Source: Lethocerus indicus
Lineage: Eukaryota > Arthropoda > Insecta > Hemiptera > Belostomatidae
Assembly: GCA_019843655.1 (NCBI GenBank)
Contig: JACDQD010000103.1
Location: forward strand, 3,100,001 to 3,164,000
Reading direction: 5' to 3'
Length of the DNA stretch: 64,000 nucleotides
Under the pieces are notes generated by a model, which did no database searches, was not told the DNA's origin, and saw only the letters and a program-made list of their open reading frames with translations. Below, piece by piece: positions 1 through 13,695 of this stretch; within the stretch, counting starts at the first letter, position 1, and every line of letters begins with the position of its first letter. A program made the translations under genes and the position numbers.

Positions 1-2860
1 GGCTGTTAGATAATCGTTGGAAACTAGATGAGTGTATTATTAGAACGCTTAAAAAGATGCTGAGACGAGATAGCGATCTCAAATATAATAGACTATTTAT
101 TAAAACTAGGCCACGCTCGTTCAGCAGCGCACCCCCTGGCCTATCCGAGCGTTATTATTCTCAATAGTGTTAACCAATTAACACGCTGCTTTATTTAAGA
201 TGGAGTGCATAAATTGTTCCCGTGTTCCCAATGGCCTGTATATAATAACTGTTTGTAATATATTCATTGCTTTAATAGCAACAATTATTCATTCATTTAA
301 AGCAATGCTTTAAACAATTATTTTGGAGATTTCTATCGTCTATTCAGGAGCAGCATAATCTTAAAGTTAGGTTTACCAGAACGTAGCTAACGCTGGAACT
401 CTAATATAACTTTCTCTACATGAAAAAGGTTTGCTTTTTAAGTTTACTATTTAAGGTATTTTATAAATTGTTTATTACGTTCCTGGCGTATTGTCTAAGC
501 CACAGTTTCTCTTGAATAAGTGTACATAAATTAGCTGTAGCTTGAATTGAACCTAAACGAAACTGCTTACCTAAGCTGAGGTATTCTAAACTTATTTTAA
601 ATAATTCTGGCGAGCTGTCGAAAACTATGTGTAGGAGACTGGTCCGTTGTTTTCAATGTGAAAAGATCTGAAGGTCGATTTGAAAAATTTAAGAAACCAA
701 AATTGATTCTTAATTCGTTATAAATATAACGACACCACTACCATTGTCAAAAGAGCTGTATAGAATGATGGGAAGCTAAAAAAAAACTGTAAATCCCAAC
801 CGAACACTCGCAACAATTCATTCAATCAATCTCGCCGATTGTTTGTTTCCATCCCGATTGTTTCCAACAGCAGTTTGCAGCACTGGCAGCGTTTGGAAAG
901 ATTGGAACGCCCCCCGGATATGGTTTTATTGATGGAATTATCGTTGATCAATTTCGCCGGAATATTCATGACCGGTTACGTGGGTCAACGTTTCCCCTTC
1001 CGCTTGGGCGCTTAACTGAATCCCCATGTTTATTAGAATCGATGCACACACCCCCCTCCCCCCACCCACTACCTCTAATGGCTCCCCTCCCGTCGAATCA
1101 TTAATGGATAGGTCAGTTTCGGGTCAGTTAGTGGTCTCCCGCGTGCAAGGACCACTGTAAACCATTGAACATATTTTACGTATTAGTGGATTTGGCATAA
1201 ATCGGTTGTCTTCCAATATTGCGCTTTACAAAGGACGCGTACATTTGAAAATGCGCTCCACTCTGAATTTTACGTTTAAATATTCGTTCATAAATAAAGA
1301 TGAGCGGTACAACTAAACTGCTGCTCCAGTCGCATCTTGATGAATACCGCTACAGAATATTGATGAGGAAACAATCTCAAGACTTAAACATTCTTTTCAT
1401 TCCATATTCTTGTTAATTGTTTTCTTCTTATTTCTCAGTCAGTTTACAAACCTTCAACATTGTCTCTTATCCTGATCCATCATGTCAGTTTGGTAGTCCG
1501 CGATTGAACTACCATTTATTGTGATTTAAACCATGAGCTGTCATTTTTATGTTTTATGACGTAAAACCGAAGGAATAATTTAGTTGTAGGTTTGGATTTA
1601 AATCAATATATGGGATATAAATCCTGATTTCTTGGACTGTCGGAACCAATTCTATGCCGGATAATATTGCGGAGAACAAAACAAAGATAATATACGATTT
1701 AATAATACGATTCTTCTGTCTAGAAAATAAATAGTTGGTATTCCAAGTATCTAATTCTCACTGACATTAGACCAGCGTTGCTGTTCGTTCATATATGCAT
1801 AGCTTATGCACTGGTCTGCAGATTCTGAGGCAAGCGTGGTGAAATTATCAGGAAAGAGGTTCGTAACAAATCTGAGAAATTCTATGGTTATGAAGGCTTG
1901 GGTTCCATTAAAAATGGCCGTACGGATGCGGTTACGCCGTTCACGTAATTGCATTGCATCATTGTATTAAAGTGCTGTTACGTCGTTTATTAAGTTGAAT
2001 ATTTCTATTATTCAATTTGTCCTTGTGGTACCGTCAGGGGTTCGTTTTAAACATTACGTTTCGTTGTGTATTTCCAATTTCAGTGCCAAATCCAGGCAAT
2101 TGATCATAGCGATCTGTCTGGATTTCGTAATTATGGCCTTTTCCGTTCCTCGATAAAGTATCCACTCTTGTAGTGCCAGTTTTAAGTTCGACGTCGGTAT
2201 CGAATTGATTTATATTTGATTATCAGTTGCTCATTTTGTTATTTCTGGATTGTATAGAGTTCAAAAAACGCCTTTGAAAGACGATCTGAAATTCGGTTCC
2301 CCTTCATGAAGTAGCTTAGTAGGTTATAACATTTTTTATTAGCCATCTCATGCTACGGAAAGATAGTTGAAATTTCTATTTTATAAACTTTTTCAATTTT
2401 GTAATACTTTTACGAGATTATGAATATTGTTTCACTTTTATATGTTTCGCTAAAAAGGTTCTATAAAAAACGTTTCCCTATCCTTTTTGGTCCCTCTAAC
2501 CCACTGGAAAATAGTATATTTCCGGTACTCCCAATTCAATCTAGAAGGGAAAATAAAGAATCTTGAATTTTGACAAAAAGTGTTATCATAGCGCAGAAAT
2601 GTTGCTGATACGTTTACATTCCCTGTGGTTTTTGCGACATATTTTATGTATATTGAGTATCTTATGAATCATAAAAATGTTTTTTTCTTAACAGAAGAAT
2701 CACGTGGACATTCTTATGGAATATTTTTTTTTAGGGACGGAAACATTCATTTTATACGTAGTAATTTTTTTCCAATTTTGCCGTTCAGTTGAATTTAATT
2801 TTCTGGGGAAATTTCGAAGGGTAAGCCCCATGCTTAATTTACCGGGAAGTATTTTTCCTT
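1..2860. other. intergenic, no gene seen
   Basis: This is mixed AT-rich sequence with frequent CpG. Open frames are short (under 70 codons) and have no recognisable domain, splice context or codon bias. Positions 1049-1075 hold a short C-rich run. Nothing here supports an RNA gene. Confidence 0.6.
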
Positions 2861-2869
2861 TGGGAACCG

Positions 2870-3165
2870 ACACCGGGCAATTTCGGAGGGCCCGGATCGG
2901 GGGCGGGGTGGCGGAGCCGGAGGCGGCAGCAGACGGTGGTGTCCATGACGACGGACTCCCGCCCCCCGTTCCCCGCCCCCAGGTCTGCACAATCGATATT
3001 CTGACATGTACACGCACACAAAAACACGCACGCACTCGGGTCAACACGCATCCACACAGGCACAGCCCGGGGGGCCGCTTTCCCACTATACTCACTACCG
3101 ATACTACTGGTAACCCAATATGCCGCCCCCGCCTCCTCCTCCTCCTCCTCCTCCTCCTCCGTGCC
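2870..3165. promoter_or_regulatory. GC/CpG-rich island with (CCT)n tract
   Basis: A GC-rich block sits in AT-rich surroundings. It contains CG-rich segments at 2887-2970 and an imperfect CCT/CTC microsatellite at 3127-3160. Long open frames on both strands here come from base composition and the triplet repeat. The block resembles an unmethylated CpG island and could be a distal regulatory element or an unannotated promoter. No core promoter motif is clear. Confidence 0.3.
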
Positions 3166-3169
3166 ATGT

Positions 3170-4780
3170 GTTAAGTTAATCAATGGAATCGCCTCGCGGC
3201 TGAGGTCTCCGCCCTTTCTACGACTCGCACGTTCGAATGGGGGGAACCTCTTCCTTGTCGGATGTGATAGGTGCAACATGGCTAACCCCGTGCAAATCCA
3301 GAGGATTCGCACAACTGTTAAGGAAAACAGTTTAACCAGTTAACTATTATATCGTTTAGAGTTGTTATCACAGTGAATCAGTCACGGTGGATTGCAATTT
3401 CAAATTAGGATAGTCCTTCGCTATAAGGAGTGCCTCTCTATAACCTATTTAAACTGCACCTGCACTGCCTCCACGAATGAAACGCCTGCCACAAGGTCGG
3501 ATATTACATTCGGTGAAACTGTTTGGTTTGTAGCGGACCGAGTTATCAATTGGCCCCGGAAATAATTATTTCCCCCGTAGCGTTAAAGAATGGCCTAAGG
3601 GCACGGCATTAAATTCGCTTTATAACTCTTCCCATTGCGGCTTCATTAAAAAACTCGGATAGACCAGCAAAACAAGTATAAAAAAATAGATAACTCTTGA
3701 ATGAATAATTGACTATTATAAAAACTGTACGAAATTTAATGGCTTTTCAACCAGTAGAAACAGACAACGAACATCAGTGATAGATTGTATTTTCCAGTGT
3801 GGCAATAAAACAGTTAACAAACAAAATAAATAAAAATTTGGTAGATATTATAATATGAATTTTTTTTATAGGTTCTACTGGAATAAATTATACTTTTTCT
3901 AATCGAATATAATTAACGACTGCGGACTTGGAATGCACTTGGAAATAGTTGAAAATATTCGACGCTTTGCACATTTTGTTTGTACAATGATACTCAAAAC
4001 AAAAATTACATAATCCCTTAATTACTTTAAAATTGTTAATGCGGTAACTAACGAGAATATTAAAGTATTACGAATAGAAGAAAAAAGAAAAAACAGAGGT
4101 TCCGATGTGTGGTTTTTCGGGATTCGATGATCGAGCCGATGACGCGATTCGAGGCGCCCCCCTCCCCGTTCGACCCTCCGTGACTCAACCGAAACCGTAA
4201 ACAGAATCGTAAAACCTGACCCACCTGAAAGGTGAAACGGCTCCTCCACGCTTCAAAGCCCCGCAGCGATCAATAACCTTATAATACGAAATGGAATTTT
4301 TTTTTTCGACCTCCCCCCATTCCAGACCGTTATTGAGGCGAGAACTGTATGGGGCCTGTCCAGATGGTGTGAGTGAGTGATACCCGTGGAAAACCGAAAC
4401 ACCAGATCAGTGTTCGGCAGTACCTTCCTTTTCTTGCCGTTTAACGAAATATACTTAAATGTACCAGAAATATAAATAAAATATTAAAAAGCATTCCATT
4501 ACCCATCACTGTTACATATATTGAAATAATCACATTGTAAACCTGTTTACTGCGGTTAATATTAATAAATTATACTACACTTCGTTCAGCAATTTTATCC
4601 TCGGGAATTTAGCTCCGGGCTGGAGGTGAAATATCTCCTTTCCTCCAATACAGGAATACAGTCATTGAAAACGGTGCATTCAGAGCTCAAAGCAGTTTCA
4701 AATTCATTTTACCGCGTCGATTTTTATTTTACTTTTGGTGTTAACTGAAATGCGGCGTCTGTGTAGGAACGGGATGTTGT
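3170..4780. other. intergenic, no gene seen
   Basis: AT-rich sequence with scattered CpG and several poly-A/poly-T runs, for example near 4300. No coding exon, RNA gene or clear repeat could be supported. Confidence 0.55.
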
Positions 4781-4784
4781 TCGA

Positions 4785-4925
4785 CCCGGACAATTTCCGG
4801 GCTGGCCCCGGAGGGAGGTGAGCCCCTCCTCCGAGGCCCCTGAGGCCCGGGCCTAGCCCCTGCTAGCTCCCGCATCGGGGCCCTCGACCGCCCCATTTCC
4901 AATCTCTATCGTCCGACTCCAACCA
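4785..4925. promoter_or_regulatory. short GC-rich island
   Basis: About 140 bases are strongly G+C rich, with several CCCGG/GGCCC motifs, flanked by AT-rich DNA. It is one of a series of such islands in the stretch upstream of the Pits gene. Function is inferred only from composition. Confidence 0.25.
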
Positions 4926-5764
4926 GGCATTTATGAATTTCAACCCTCTTCTTGCAGTCGGCCAATTCGATATTTTGTGGTACGGTCGGCCGCCCACCGG
5001 ACGTACGAACACTCATAATACCTGTTGTCTGTTATGTCACATATACATTAATGAAGCAACGAAGTCCTTCTCACCTGACAATTACGTCGCCAGAATTACG
5101 GGGCCCTGAATTTTTCGAAATATTACAATATTCTAGAAAAATAAAAAAAAATAACCGCGAGAACTGGCCGAATCAAAAGGGTTCCCCCACTTGTACAATT
5201 AGTTGCAATATTCCATATTCTTTATCAACCCCCCATACAAACCATAAGGGAACTGCAACAGTAGCTGAAGAGCGGGAATTCAAATATATGTTAAAAATGA
5301 ATGTAATATTAATTACATTTTATATGACCCTAGATGCTTAGTTTATCCCAGTTGCTTCCGCCGAGGTATTTGGAATACGTCCCATCATTCATGGCGAAAT
5401 TCTCATAATTCGTACCTCTCATATCTCATTCACATTCGCGCCTGTTGTGGTCCAGACAATAAACCACCGAGTTGGCACACCCATAGCGAATGTTGAGAAT
5501 AATGTAGGGGCGGGGTCTTATAGGTTTATATGTTTGTGATTTAAACTGTAATAGAGATTGCGTGTTTGAATTGATACGTGCATTCATTTTGAAGTACTAG
5601 AAACGTAAACGGTTTTGTCGATTGTAAGCAATAAGAGTGGAGTGTTTTAATATTGGTATCTTGAATTCGGAGCATAAGTTCTTGTATAAGGACTTCATAT
5701 TATTAAATGACAGTTATATTACAGCTTTCGCATAAACGTATATTTTAACCTACCATTTATTTAT

Positions 5765-6185
5765 TTGATAAAGCGGGCGTCGGAGAAAGCGGACCGGGGC
5801 GGGTGATTTCCTGGGGCTGGGGGTTGATGATGATTGGAGCTATGAAGGGGGCGTTGAGAGAGAGGCCAACCGGGACGGGGTTGAGTCAGAGCTCTAGCCG
5901 GGGGCCGTGGCCGGGGGCCGGGCCGTGGTGGGGGCGGTCACATGACACACGAGAGTCCCATTGAGCCCACTTCACTATGTGCCCTCCCACGCGCCGCCAC
6001 CCTCAATATTGATCGGCGGGCTCCCACGGCCCCCGCACCAACCCTGACCCTTCGCCCGCCCCCGGCAGACGCCGGGATCAATATCCCGGCACAATGTACT
6101 TCGCCGCCCCCGCCCCCCGCCCACAACTTACGAGCCGGGCTACTTCCACTCCCGCTCGATAAGCGGCGGGCCCCAGTCGTGGGGA
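5765..6185. promoter_or_regulatory. GC/CpG-rich island
   Basis: A dense GC-rich block of about 420 bases, with G-runs at 5795-5935 and C-runs at 5980-6170. It includes the E-box-like sequence GTCACATGAC at about 5938. Open frames on both strands here reflect composition, not coding. It could be a distal enhancer or an unannotated promoter. Confidence 0.3.
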
Positions 6186-6189
6186 TTCC

Positions 6190-8845
6190 TATACGTACGT
6201 TTTATATTTAATTAACCGTTTACCTTCAACGTTTTAGCGGTTCTTTGCCCCGTTATTGACTAATCGTAAAACGACCTCCCGAGCCTCTTGTATGTTTTCC
6301 GACGTTATGAATTATACAGGAGTGCGGTAAAAATACGTGCACGTGCGATTGAATGTCACGCCAGGTTTGCACATATTGACCGACACGATCAATTCGTTTA
6401 TTTTGATTCCGAGATAAATTTATTTAACGAACGGTTACGTTCGGATTTAACAATTTAGATTTAAACCGATATTTAAAATATCCATTTTAGCAAACGAAAT
6501 ATTCCGATTGACTATGACCAGAATTATTAGTCTAAAAAATGTATTATAATCACCTTAATCTAAAGTGCTGAAAGATGTCTACTCATTGTTTTAGTATGCT
6601 ATAACTATAGTAACTGCTGATCATAATGACCGAAGTTCTACAGTTTACTAACATAAAACATAAATGAGTGGAAAACGAAGCGTTTTATATCTACTATGGA
6701 CTTACTTAAGTGCTCCCATTAGATTTTTCCTCCACTTTAGCCTCATTCTGTATACCTACTCCGCTTGACCAATTTCATTTAATCTCTAATTTAAATGTAA
6801 TTGTCATGCTTGAATTGCTGTTCGTTCAATTTATAACGTTTTATCATTCAGTTATCTACTCGGGTTTACTGATCACGTTATTTCTCAGTTTAAGATATTT
6901 GCAGTAAGTTTCTGACTCATACGATATTTATGACTAAAGTGCAAGATATCTTGTTCAATATTTTCATGTTCGACATGCGATATCGAAAAATATTAAATCA
7001 CGCTCTTACAATAACAATAATTTACAATTAATGCTTTGTTTTACAAATGCATTATGGCTTACATAATGTATAAAAAGACTCCAAAATATTTACATTGGTT
7101 GTTGTATTCATGTCTTCTGCTCCAGGGTTTGTAATCCTCCTACGAATTTCCTTTCTCGTTAATTTGTTTTCCTATTAATTATTTTACCACTTCAATTAAA
7201 AATATACTCTCTGCCTGTATAATTACATTATGCAAACCAGAAGTGTAGTGTGAAGTTTTACTTAAGCTAGCTGCCGATGAAGTTATTGTTACTATGACAA
7301 TATAATACTATTCAAGTAATATTGAATGTATATAAAGGTCCTCCATGGGATTATTATTATCATTATTACTCGGTTAAACATTTAAAAATGTTATTGTCTC
7401 TTTAAAAGGCGAAATATTAATTAATCAATTTGGATTACTTCGTGCTTCGAAATAAGGTGTTCTTATTCAATGGTTTGGGGCGTAATTATGTTCACACGGA
7501 TATGCGCCAAAATTAAAAACAGATTTTTACGCTGTTTAAAAAAAGGGATTTCGCCTTTTTGTAATATTATTCCCCTTCTTAAGTTGGTGTTAACAGTCAA
7601 TCGCGACTATAAATATCTCGCTCGCTAATTCAAATTCCACTTCGATAATAATAACGAAAAGGCTTGTTACATTTAATTTGAAGATCGTACGTCGACTGAT
7701 AACCGATAACCTTATCCGCTGTCTTTTGGACTTTCCTTACCGGTAATTATGTAAACACTAGTATATTAAATGAATTAATTATTTATATTCGCAATTCTAT
7801 GAAATTCCAGTTCGCGTCGAGTTTTCTAAGAAGGCTGACATTTTAGAGATTAAATTATATGATGAGCACTACAATATTCGATATCATTTTAAGGCAATAT
7901 AACATATCTTGTTTTCATTATAAAATTAAGGAATCAATGCATCAGAGGAGCGTTGATATTCATCAGTTCTTTAAAATATAAATAATAACGTCATAATTTT
8001 TAAAAGTTTACAAATTGTACTGTTATTTGATAATATTTGATAGAAGTAAGCCCATACGTTCTATATTGCGAAAAATATCTGAATTGATGTATCGCAATAA
8101 TTTTAATTTAATCGGTAACTGACGGGAGCAAAAACTAATCGACTTTTTAGACAACTCTAAAATGTGCTAAACTTTTATTAAACCAAAAAAATAAAAACTC
8201 TCTATAATGATTTATAAAGCAAGCACTTTTGTTACTCGGGTACTGAACTAGCTGATATAAATACTAAAAGGAATATATCGACACAGTTGATGCGATAGAA
8301 ATATATCCGAACGCTTCGTCGTGCACGTCTAACACGGCCGTACATACAGCATTATCTCTGTCAACTCGTACTTTAAACCTAGTCTATCTGTGTCGTAACC
8401 TGGCTTGAAAACAATTGACTCGAGACGCATGTCGAGATATCGCCCGTTCGCGAAGTTCGTGAATTCGATTCGGCGTCCGATATCCCCAGCACATACCTGT
8501 ACGTGTCGTGGGCGCATACGTGTTCGAAATAAAAACCCCTCGAAACGTCGTATCTGAGAGAGGATTTCGTCAGATAGCGTCTTTATAATGAAAGCAAACA
8601 CGGTGGAGGACGCGGCAGGATTAGACCGTCGAGGGCGGGGCGTCCCGTTTATTTTCGGCCGAATGTCGTTTGTCGGAATCGTGGAAATAAAACGGTCGAT
8701 TATTTGCCTTTTTTCAGGAAATCAATATTTGTTTGCACGAACGGATAACGACACTCGTCGTGGCGCCGTTGGGGTATAAGCGGATGTGTTTCGTTGACGG
8801 CGGCCAATAACTGGGAGAACCCGATTATTTTTGGAGGAAGGTAAG
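6190..8845. other. intergenic, no gene seen
   Basis: AT-rich sequence with a normal number of CpGs. A 90-codon minus-strand frame at 8329-8601 was examined and not accepted as a gene. No RNA gene or repeat was recognised. Confidence 0.5.
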
Positions 8846-8850
8846 AAATT

Positions 8851-8943
8851 GCTAGACCGGTCTCGGTTTCTCCTCATCTTCCGTAGCTGTGTATATCACT
8901 ATGCTACAGACAGGACGATGGCTAGCAGACGAAACCGGTCTAG
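8851..8943. mobile_element. palindromic element A (foldback or MITE-like)
   Basis: The two ends carry the perfect 10-bp inverted repeat CTAGACCGGT (8852-8861) and ACCGGTCTAG (8934-8943). Moving inwards, both arms continue as diverged copies of one outward-pointing motif, GA-GATGG...GAAACC-GGTCTAG. The same motif lies at the ends of the palindromes at 13.7-13.9 kb and 49.05-49.34 kb. There is no coding capacity, so it would be a non-autonomous element or a fragment. No target-site duplication was identified. Confidence 0.45.
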
Positions 8944-11900
8944 TAAAAGACCGGCGAGAGGAGGCGGAAGATCGAGAAAACTACGAAATTCCAAACCCAG
9001 ATAGTCCCAATGCACTGCTTAGTACCGACGACCTTAGAAGTGCGGCCACCAATCATGCGGCTAATGATTTTTTGGCTATATGAAGTGATTTCAAGTCAAA
9101 TGTGAGTGCGATGACAATAGCGGATTTGTTAAACTAACTATCGAGAGAAGGGCCACACTACTTAGTCGGAATTGAACTTAGCGAACTGGTGGAGAAACGA
9201 GATAGGAGTGCCATAATTAGAAGCTGGAACATGTTCTCTTTTTTTCGTCCACAATGTCTTATTTCGTGACAGTAAATCCTGACCAGTAGATCCAGATTGT
9301 TGAGACTACCGAAACCATAAATCTCTTTTGGGTTCTCGGTACAAATACTCGCGCTTGCCAAATCCTGGCTCCCAGTACTAAGACGTGAATTACCATCAGC
9401 CAAGATTCCAATTTTTCTGAGTCATATGGATTGATTACTATACGTCTTTGGGTTACTAAATGATAAGTACCATAGTATATGTTGGATTAATATATGTCCG
9501 ATAGATTGTCCATTTTTCTTACACCTTTATTGCGTTATTTAAATAGAAAGGACAGAAAGTACTTTTTTGCTTAGGATCAGTAAATAAATTAAACACAATA
9601 TTTTTTTGCTTTCGCCCTAATTAAAAATTAATTGATTATAAGTTTTTGCTCCTTGTATCTGATTTATCTCTTTTCTGGCCCTGGGGTTTAAAAAAATGTT
9701 CGAAAGGTCAATGCCATGTTGACAGGCTGTTGATAGAAGCGTTGTTGATGTATGAAATTACAGTTTTAAAAATAATCATTTCGGTTTTTAATATCGCCTG
9801 CTTTAGAATTAAAGCTAGCTGCTCTTTAGAATAAAAGCGGGGGCGGCGTGGCATTAGTCTTAATAGTACGCCAATGTAATTTAGTCTCAGTTAATAAATA
9901 AATTGTTTATGAAGTATGTTCCTCTATAAAATTCTGTTTTTCGTTTCACAAGTTAATTTTTTTGTATTATAAGTTTCACTTATATTTTCCCTTTCGCATA
10001 TTAATGCTATTAATATTATTTTGAGTCTGAACATTCCTTTTATCATTTTGTAAATTTGTTATCAACGGTACACAAATGTCCACAATTCGAGTCTTCGTCA
10101 TTATGTTGCAATACTTCTATACAGGATATCTATATCTTTTTTTTCAGTTCAATTAAATATTTCCGATATTTATTTATTTGTGGCCAATTGACGTAAAGAT
10201 ACTAATCTTGTTTTTTGTTTCTTTTCTTGCGATAGAAGAAAACGTTGTTTTAGTCAGTTATAGTTCAGTTATTTAAATTTAAGATCACCGATATTATAAA
10301 TGAAATTTTAATTTGGATTTATGTTACAATTAAAAAAATTGTAAACCAAACTGGGAATCTCTACTTATGAACAGAATATTAATCTGGCAATGTGTTTGTG
10401 TATAGTCTGCCTTATTTTAAAGACATTAAGACTACTAATGCGAGATATGTAATCAACGATGTTTGGATGGCCCAACCGAAATATTACGTAAATCCATAAT
10501 TCCATATCTGTTGTATACAGGAGGTCGCGGCTTGTCTGAGCGATAACCGAGATTATTATTATTTATTTTTTTTGTTCAGGTTTCGCAGTCGTTCTATTAC
10601 GCTGTGCTATAAATAAATAGCGGGGTATTAGGTACTTATTCATGCGGGGTCTTCTTTACGGATAATTAATTAAAAAAGAAATCTGTTTCTAAAGGGTATT
10701 GTGATCCCAAATTATAGTGTGTGTGTACAAAATTAGATTCATAATTTTAATGTATTAATCAGAAGTTTAATTTACATTGTAATGATCTTATTCTCACTCT
10801 TGGTAAAAACAGACGGTACGGAATTTTCCCATGTACATATTCCCACTATGAGTTGATTTTATTAATTTCGAAAATTTAGTGTCGCTCATTGTCATTAGAG
10901 CAATGCGGATTGATAATTCGTAAGTACATTGACACATTACCGAGTGGCTTGAATTGATATTTGAAATGGTTTTGCAAGACGGGTCATGCGCGAATAAAAC
11001 GCAAGATGCTATGACATTTTATTTATAGCAAATTATTCATTGAGAGCATTGAGCTATCCGGCTTCCGGGTTCAGTTCGTCAGTAGGCGACTGGCCCAATT
11101 GTAGCTTAACAATTACGACTCTGCCAATATCAAATGTATTGCTTCGTCACTGCTATTAAAAGCGAGAACGTTTTCACATCTCGTGTTATATTTATCATCC
11201 TCTGTTATGCAGCGACTCGTCGAATCTGAAAAATTATAGCTGATAGCTTTTGTAAGAAAAAATATGCGAAACACCTGTTTGGTGGTCTGAGATCTGAGCT
11301 CTTTGGCGACAACATTCTTCCATTTGCTGCAACATTCCTAAGTACAACGCCGCGCCGCATTTTGTAGTTGTCTGCAGTTTGTAGCCTACAAGCGGTATCC
11401 GGGGCGGCGATGGCGAGAAGCCAACCACCGGTTTATAATAGGACTGAACAGATGAGACAGTAAACAAAAAATGAAGATAAAATTGAACGAAGGCCCCGTA
11501 GAGAGAGAGAGAGAGAGAGGTCTCTGGGGGGATTTTCGCAAACCGGCGTACCGATATAAGTGCCCGCATCGACACATTCTTGACATAGAATGCCCTTTTC
11601 GGATACGTCATTCGGTTACATCACTCTTCTGACTTCTTGGACCCTTGGAACTTACAAAAACGTGTGTCGCGATTGTCAAACATTTCCCATTCTTCTCCGC
11701 ACTCAAGACACCGATGCACAAGTGCTGACCGATAACAGAGATATAATTATGCAGCCGCACCGGTGCCTTCGGTGCACCTGCTGAGTTGAAATAAATTTTT
11801 CATATATTTTTAAATTTTAAGCGTCTATTTTAGGTTATCGCGTGGAGGAGATTGGCATCAGTTCAACTTCCTGGAGGTCACGGTATTGGTACAACACTTG

Positions 11901-12770
11901 TATTCATTGGAATTCTATAAGAATATAAACAAATAAAAATATTCCAGAATGGCTGGAGATAATTTTTAACAATCGTCGACTAATCTCCAGAAGACACAAA
12001 ACTTCTTCATTTACTGGGCGCATGAAGTTTATATTTCTTGTGAGAGAAAATGAAACACCTAATCGTGCCTAAATCGTGCAAACCTTCCGCCGTCTCCTTT
12101 ACTTTTCACACTTTCAGAACTTTCGAAAAGTGAAACTTTTGCGTAAATAGATAAAACGAGTGAAATTGTCGTGCGGCCGGACCCAAGTTAAAGCCTTCAA
12201 AATAAATCCCTGTAAGTAATGATAGTCATCTATAGAGCTACGTACGATACATTCTAACCATTTGTAATCCAAGTAATTGGTCTTTGGAAAGGGAAGCCCG
12301 CGTCGTTCGTGCCTTTCTTCCCTTCACCGGCCTACTAATAATGCGGCTGTAACCCCCAACACGTTCACGATGGACGTCTTAAGGTAACGAGTATTATTAC
12401 TCGTAACAGTAATTTTCAGAAAAATAAGCTATTATCGACAAACCGTATGTGGGCTCATCTCTTTTCCAAGGCTAGATTTAACAAATTAGGTTTTACCGTT
12501 GACTGAAACCCGGAAGGACAAGGCCCCAATACTCAAATGTAGGCTCATGAGCAGCGGGAAATAGTAAATACCTTGTGATGTTCCCATCATCAATGAACAA
12601 ATTATTAGTTATTCTACCTGGGCCTCTAGTTGCTTTACTGTTTATGATGTATTTAACTAATTACTACTATAATATTTATTGGCATATCTTAAGGAGACCT
12701 GGCTATTGAATCGTTTTAATCCAAATCAGTACCGGGGATTACCGTTGTTGGGGGAGCTTTAAACTCCCCA
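8944..12770. other. intergenic, no gene seen
   Basis: AT-rich sequence with scattered CpG. A (GA)n microsatellite lies at about 11503-11520. Short open frames on both strands lack splice context and domain similarity. The 16-mer TTAGGTTTTACCGTTG at 12486-12501 recurs at 12776-12791. Confidence 0.5.
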
Positions 12771-12791
12771 TTGATTTAGGTTTTACCGTTG
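12486..12791 (+). repeat. pair of 16-bp direct repeats 290 bp apart
   Basis: TTAGGTTTTACCGTTG occurs at 12486-12501 and again at 12776-12791. Similarity continues weakly downstream (GACTGAAACCCGG versus GACGGACCCCGGG). A third partial copy, TTACCGTTG, lies near 12739. They may be flanks of an old insertion or a degenerate tandem array. Confidence 0.4.
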
Positions 12792-13160
12792 GACGGACCC
12801 CGGGGGCCAGGTATTCCCCGTAATGCTACCTGGGCGGGGCCCTTCCTACGGCGTTACCCTTCTCAAGGGCCTTCGGCGTCCTCCCTCAGCCTTTCAGCGG
12901 GCTGAGGGGTGCGGAGAACGGGGGAGAAGTATACTAGCGAGAGAGAGAGAGAACGGTAGATTATGAGGAACGCGGAGGTGGTGGGGAGCGGTGAAAGTCT
13001 ATACTACGTGGGGGATAGAGAGGACGATAGAGTAAGAGAAAGACGGAGGTTTCGTACCGGGAGGGGAGGGCGGCGGCCATGTTGGTCGTGACGTCATGAC
13101 CCAGTTGCGATGCGCTCTGGTGGCGGTGACGTCACTCGCTCTCCCCCCCTCGCGCCCATA
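12780..13160. promoter_or_regulatory. GC-rich island with two CRE palindromes
   Basis: A GC-rich, CpG-rich block with a GA repeat near 12939. It ends in a dense motif group: GGCGGCCATGTTGG at 13072-13085, then TGACGTCA at 13089-13096 and 13127-13134. TGACGTCA is the canonical CREB/ATF site. The first motif resembles a YY1/Pho-type GCCAT core. The same pairing recurs at 19.78-19.84 kb. It is probably a cis-regulatory element or an unannotated promoter. No TSS can be assigned. Confidence 0.45.
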
Positions 13161-13539
13161 CCCCTCATTATGAGATAACTGGCGCAAAATTGCGTGCCCA
13201 CTTTGTGTTCCTACTTAGCTTCCGGCTTGTCTTACGGCGAAATCCGATCTGGAAAAACCTAATTTCCGACTACTAAAAAGTAGAAAACATATTCGCTTTC
13301 TGGCTTTGCCTGGATTCGAAACCCAATACACTATTAGGGCCCGCAGGAAGGAATAATTCGAATTAATAATTATAAAACACGACTGATTATTTTGTTTAAA
13401 AATTAATTTGTATTGATTCTTTTTAAATAAGCTTATACCGCCATCGGTGTGAAATTAGTTTTCATCTCAAGTTTATATTAAAGTGTTAGAACAGCTCTTC
13501 CAGTTTGACCGTTTCCTTCAATGATTTTTGAATCATCAG

Positions 13540-13568
13540 TGTGTACACTGCAAAGAACAGTGTACACA
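13540..13568. repeat. short perfect inverted repeat
   Basis: Eleven-base arms at 13540-13550 and 13558-13568, with core GTGTACACTG and its complement, flank a 7-base spacer. Each arm contains the self-palindrome GTGTACAC. It may be a protein-binding site or a chance structure. Confidence 0.5.
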
Positions 13569-13695
13569 AGTTGAACTGGTATATACAGTTTTAAACTCTC
13601 ATGTTGAAATACCCTGGATTTAGCCTGCAGTATCACATAAAAAGAAAGAGACTAGTTTATTTTTACTCTTGCTATCTTGTTCCTACTCGGTCATT

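Noticed and set aside
2704..3312. Open frames of about 155 codons on both strands
   Set aside because: They overlap on opposite strands, run through a GC-rich island and a CCT repeat, and give Arg/Pro/Glu low-complexity peptides without splice context.
8329..8601. 90-codon minus-strand frame
   Set aside because: No recognisable domain, no clear splice or poly(A) context, and a length expected by chance in CpG-containing DNA with few stops. It cannot be excluded as a remnant.
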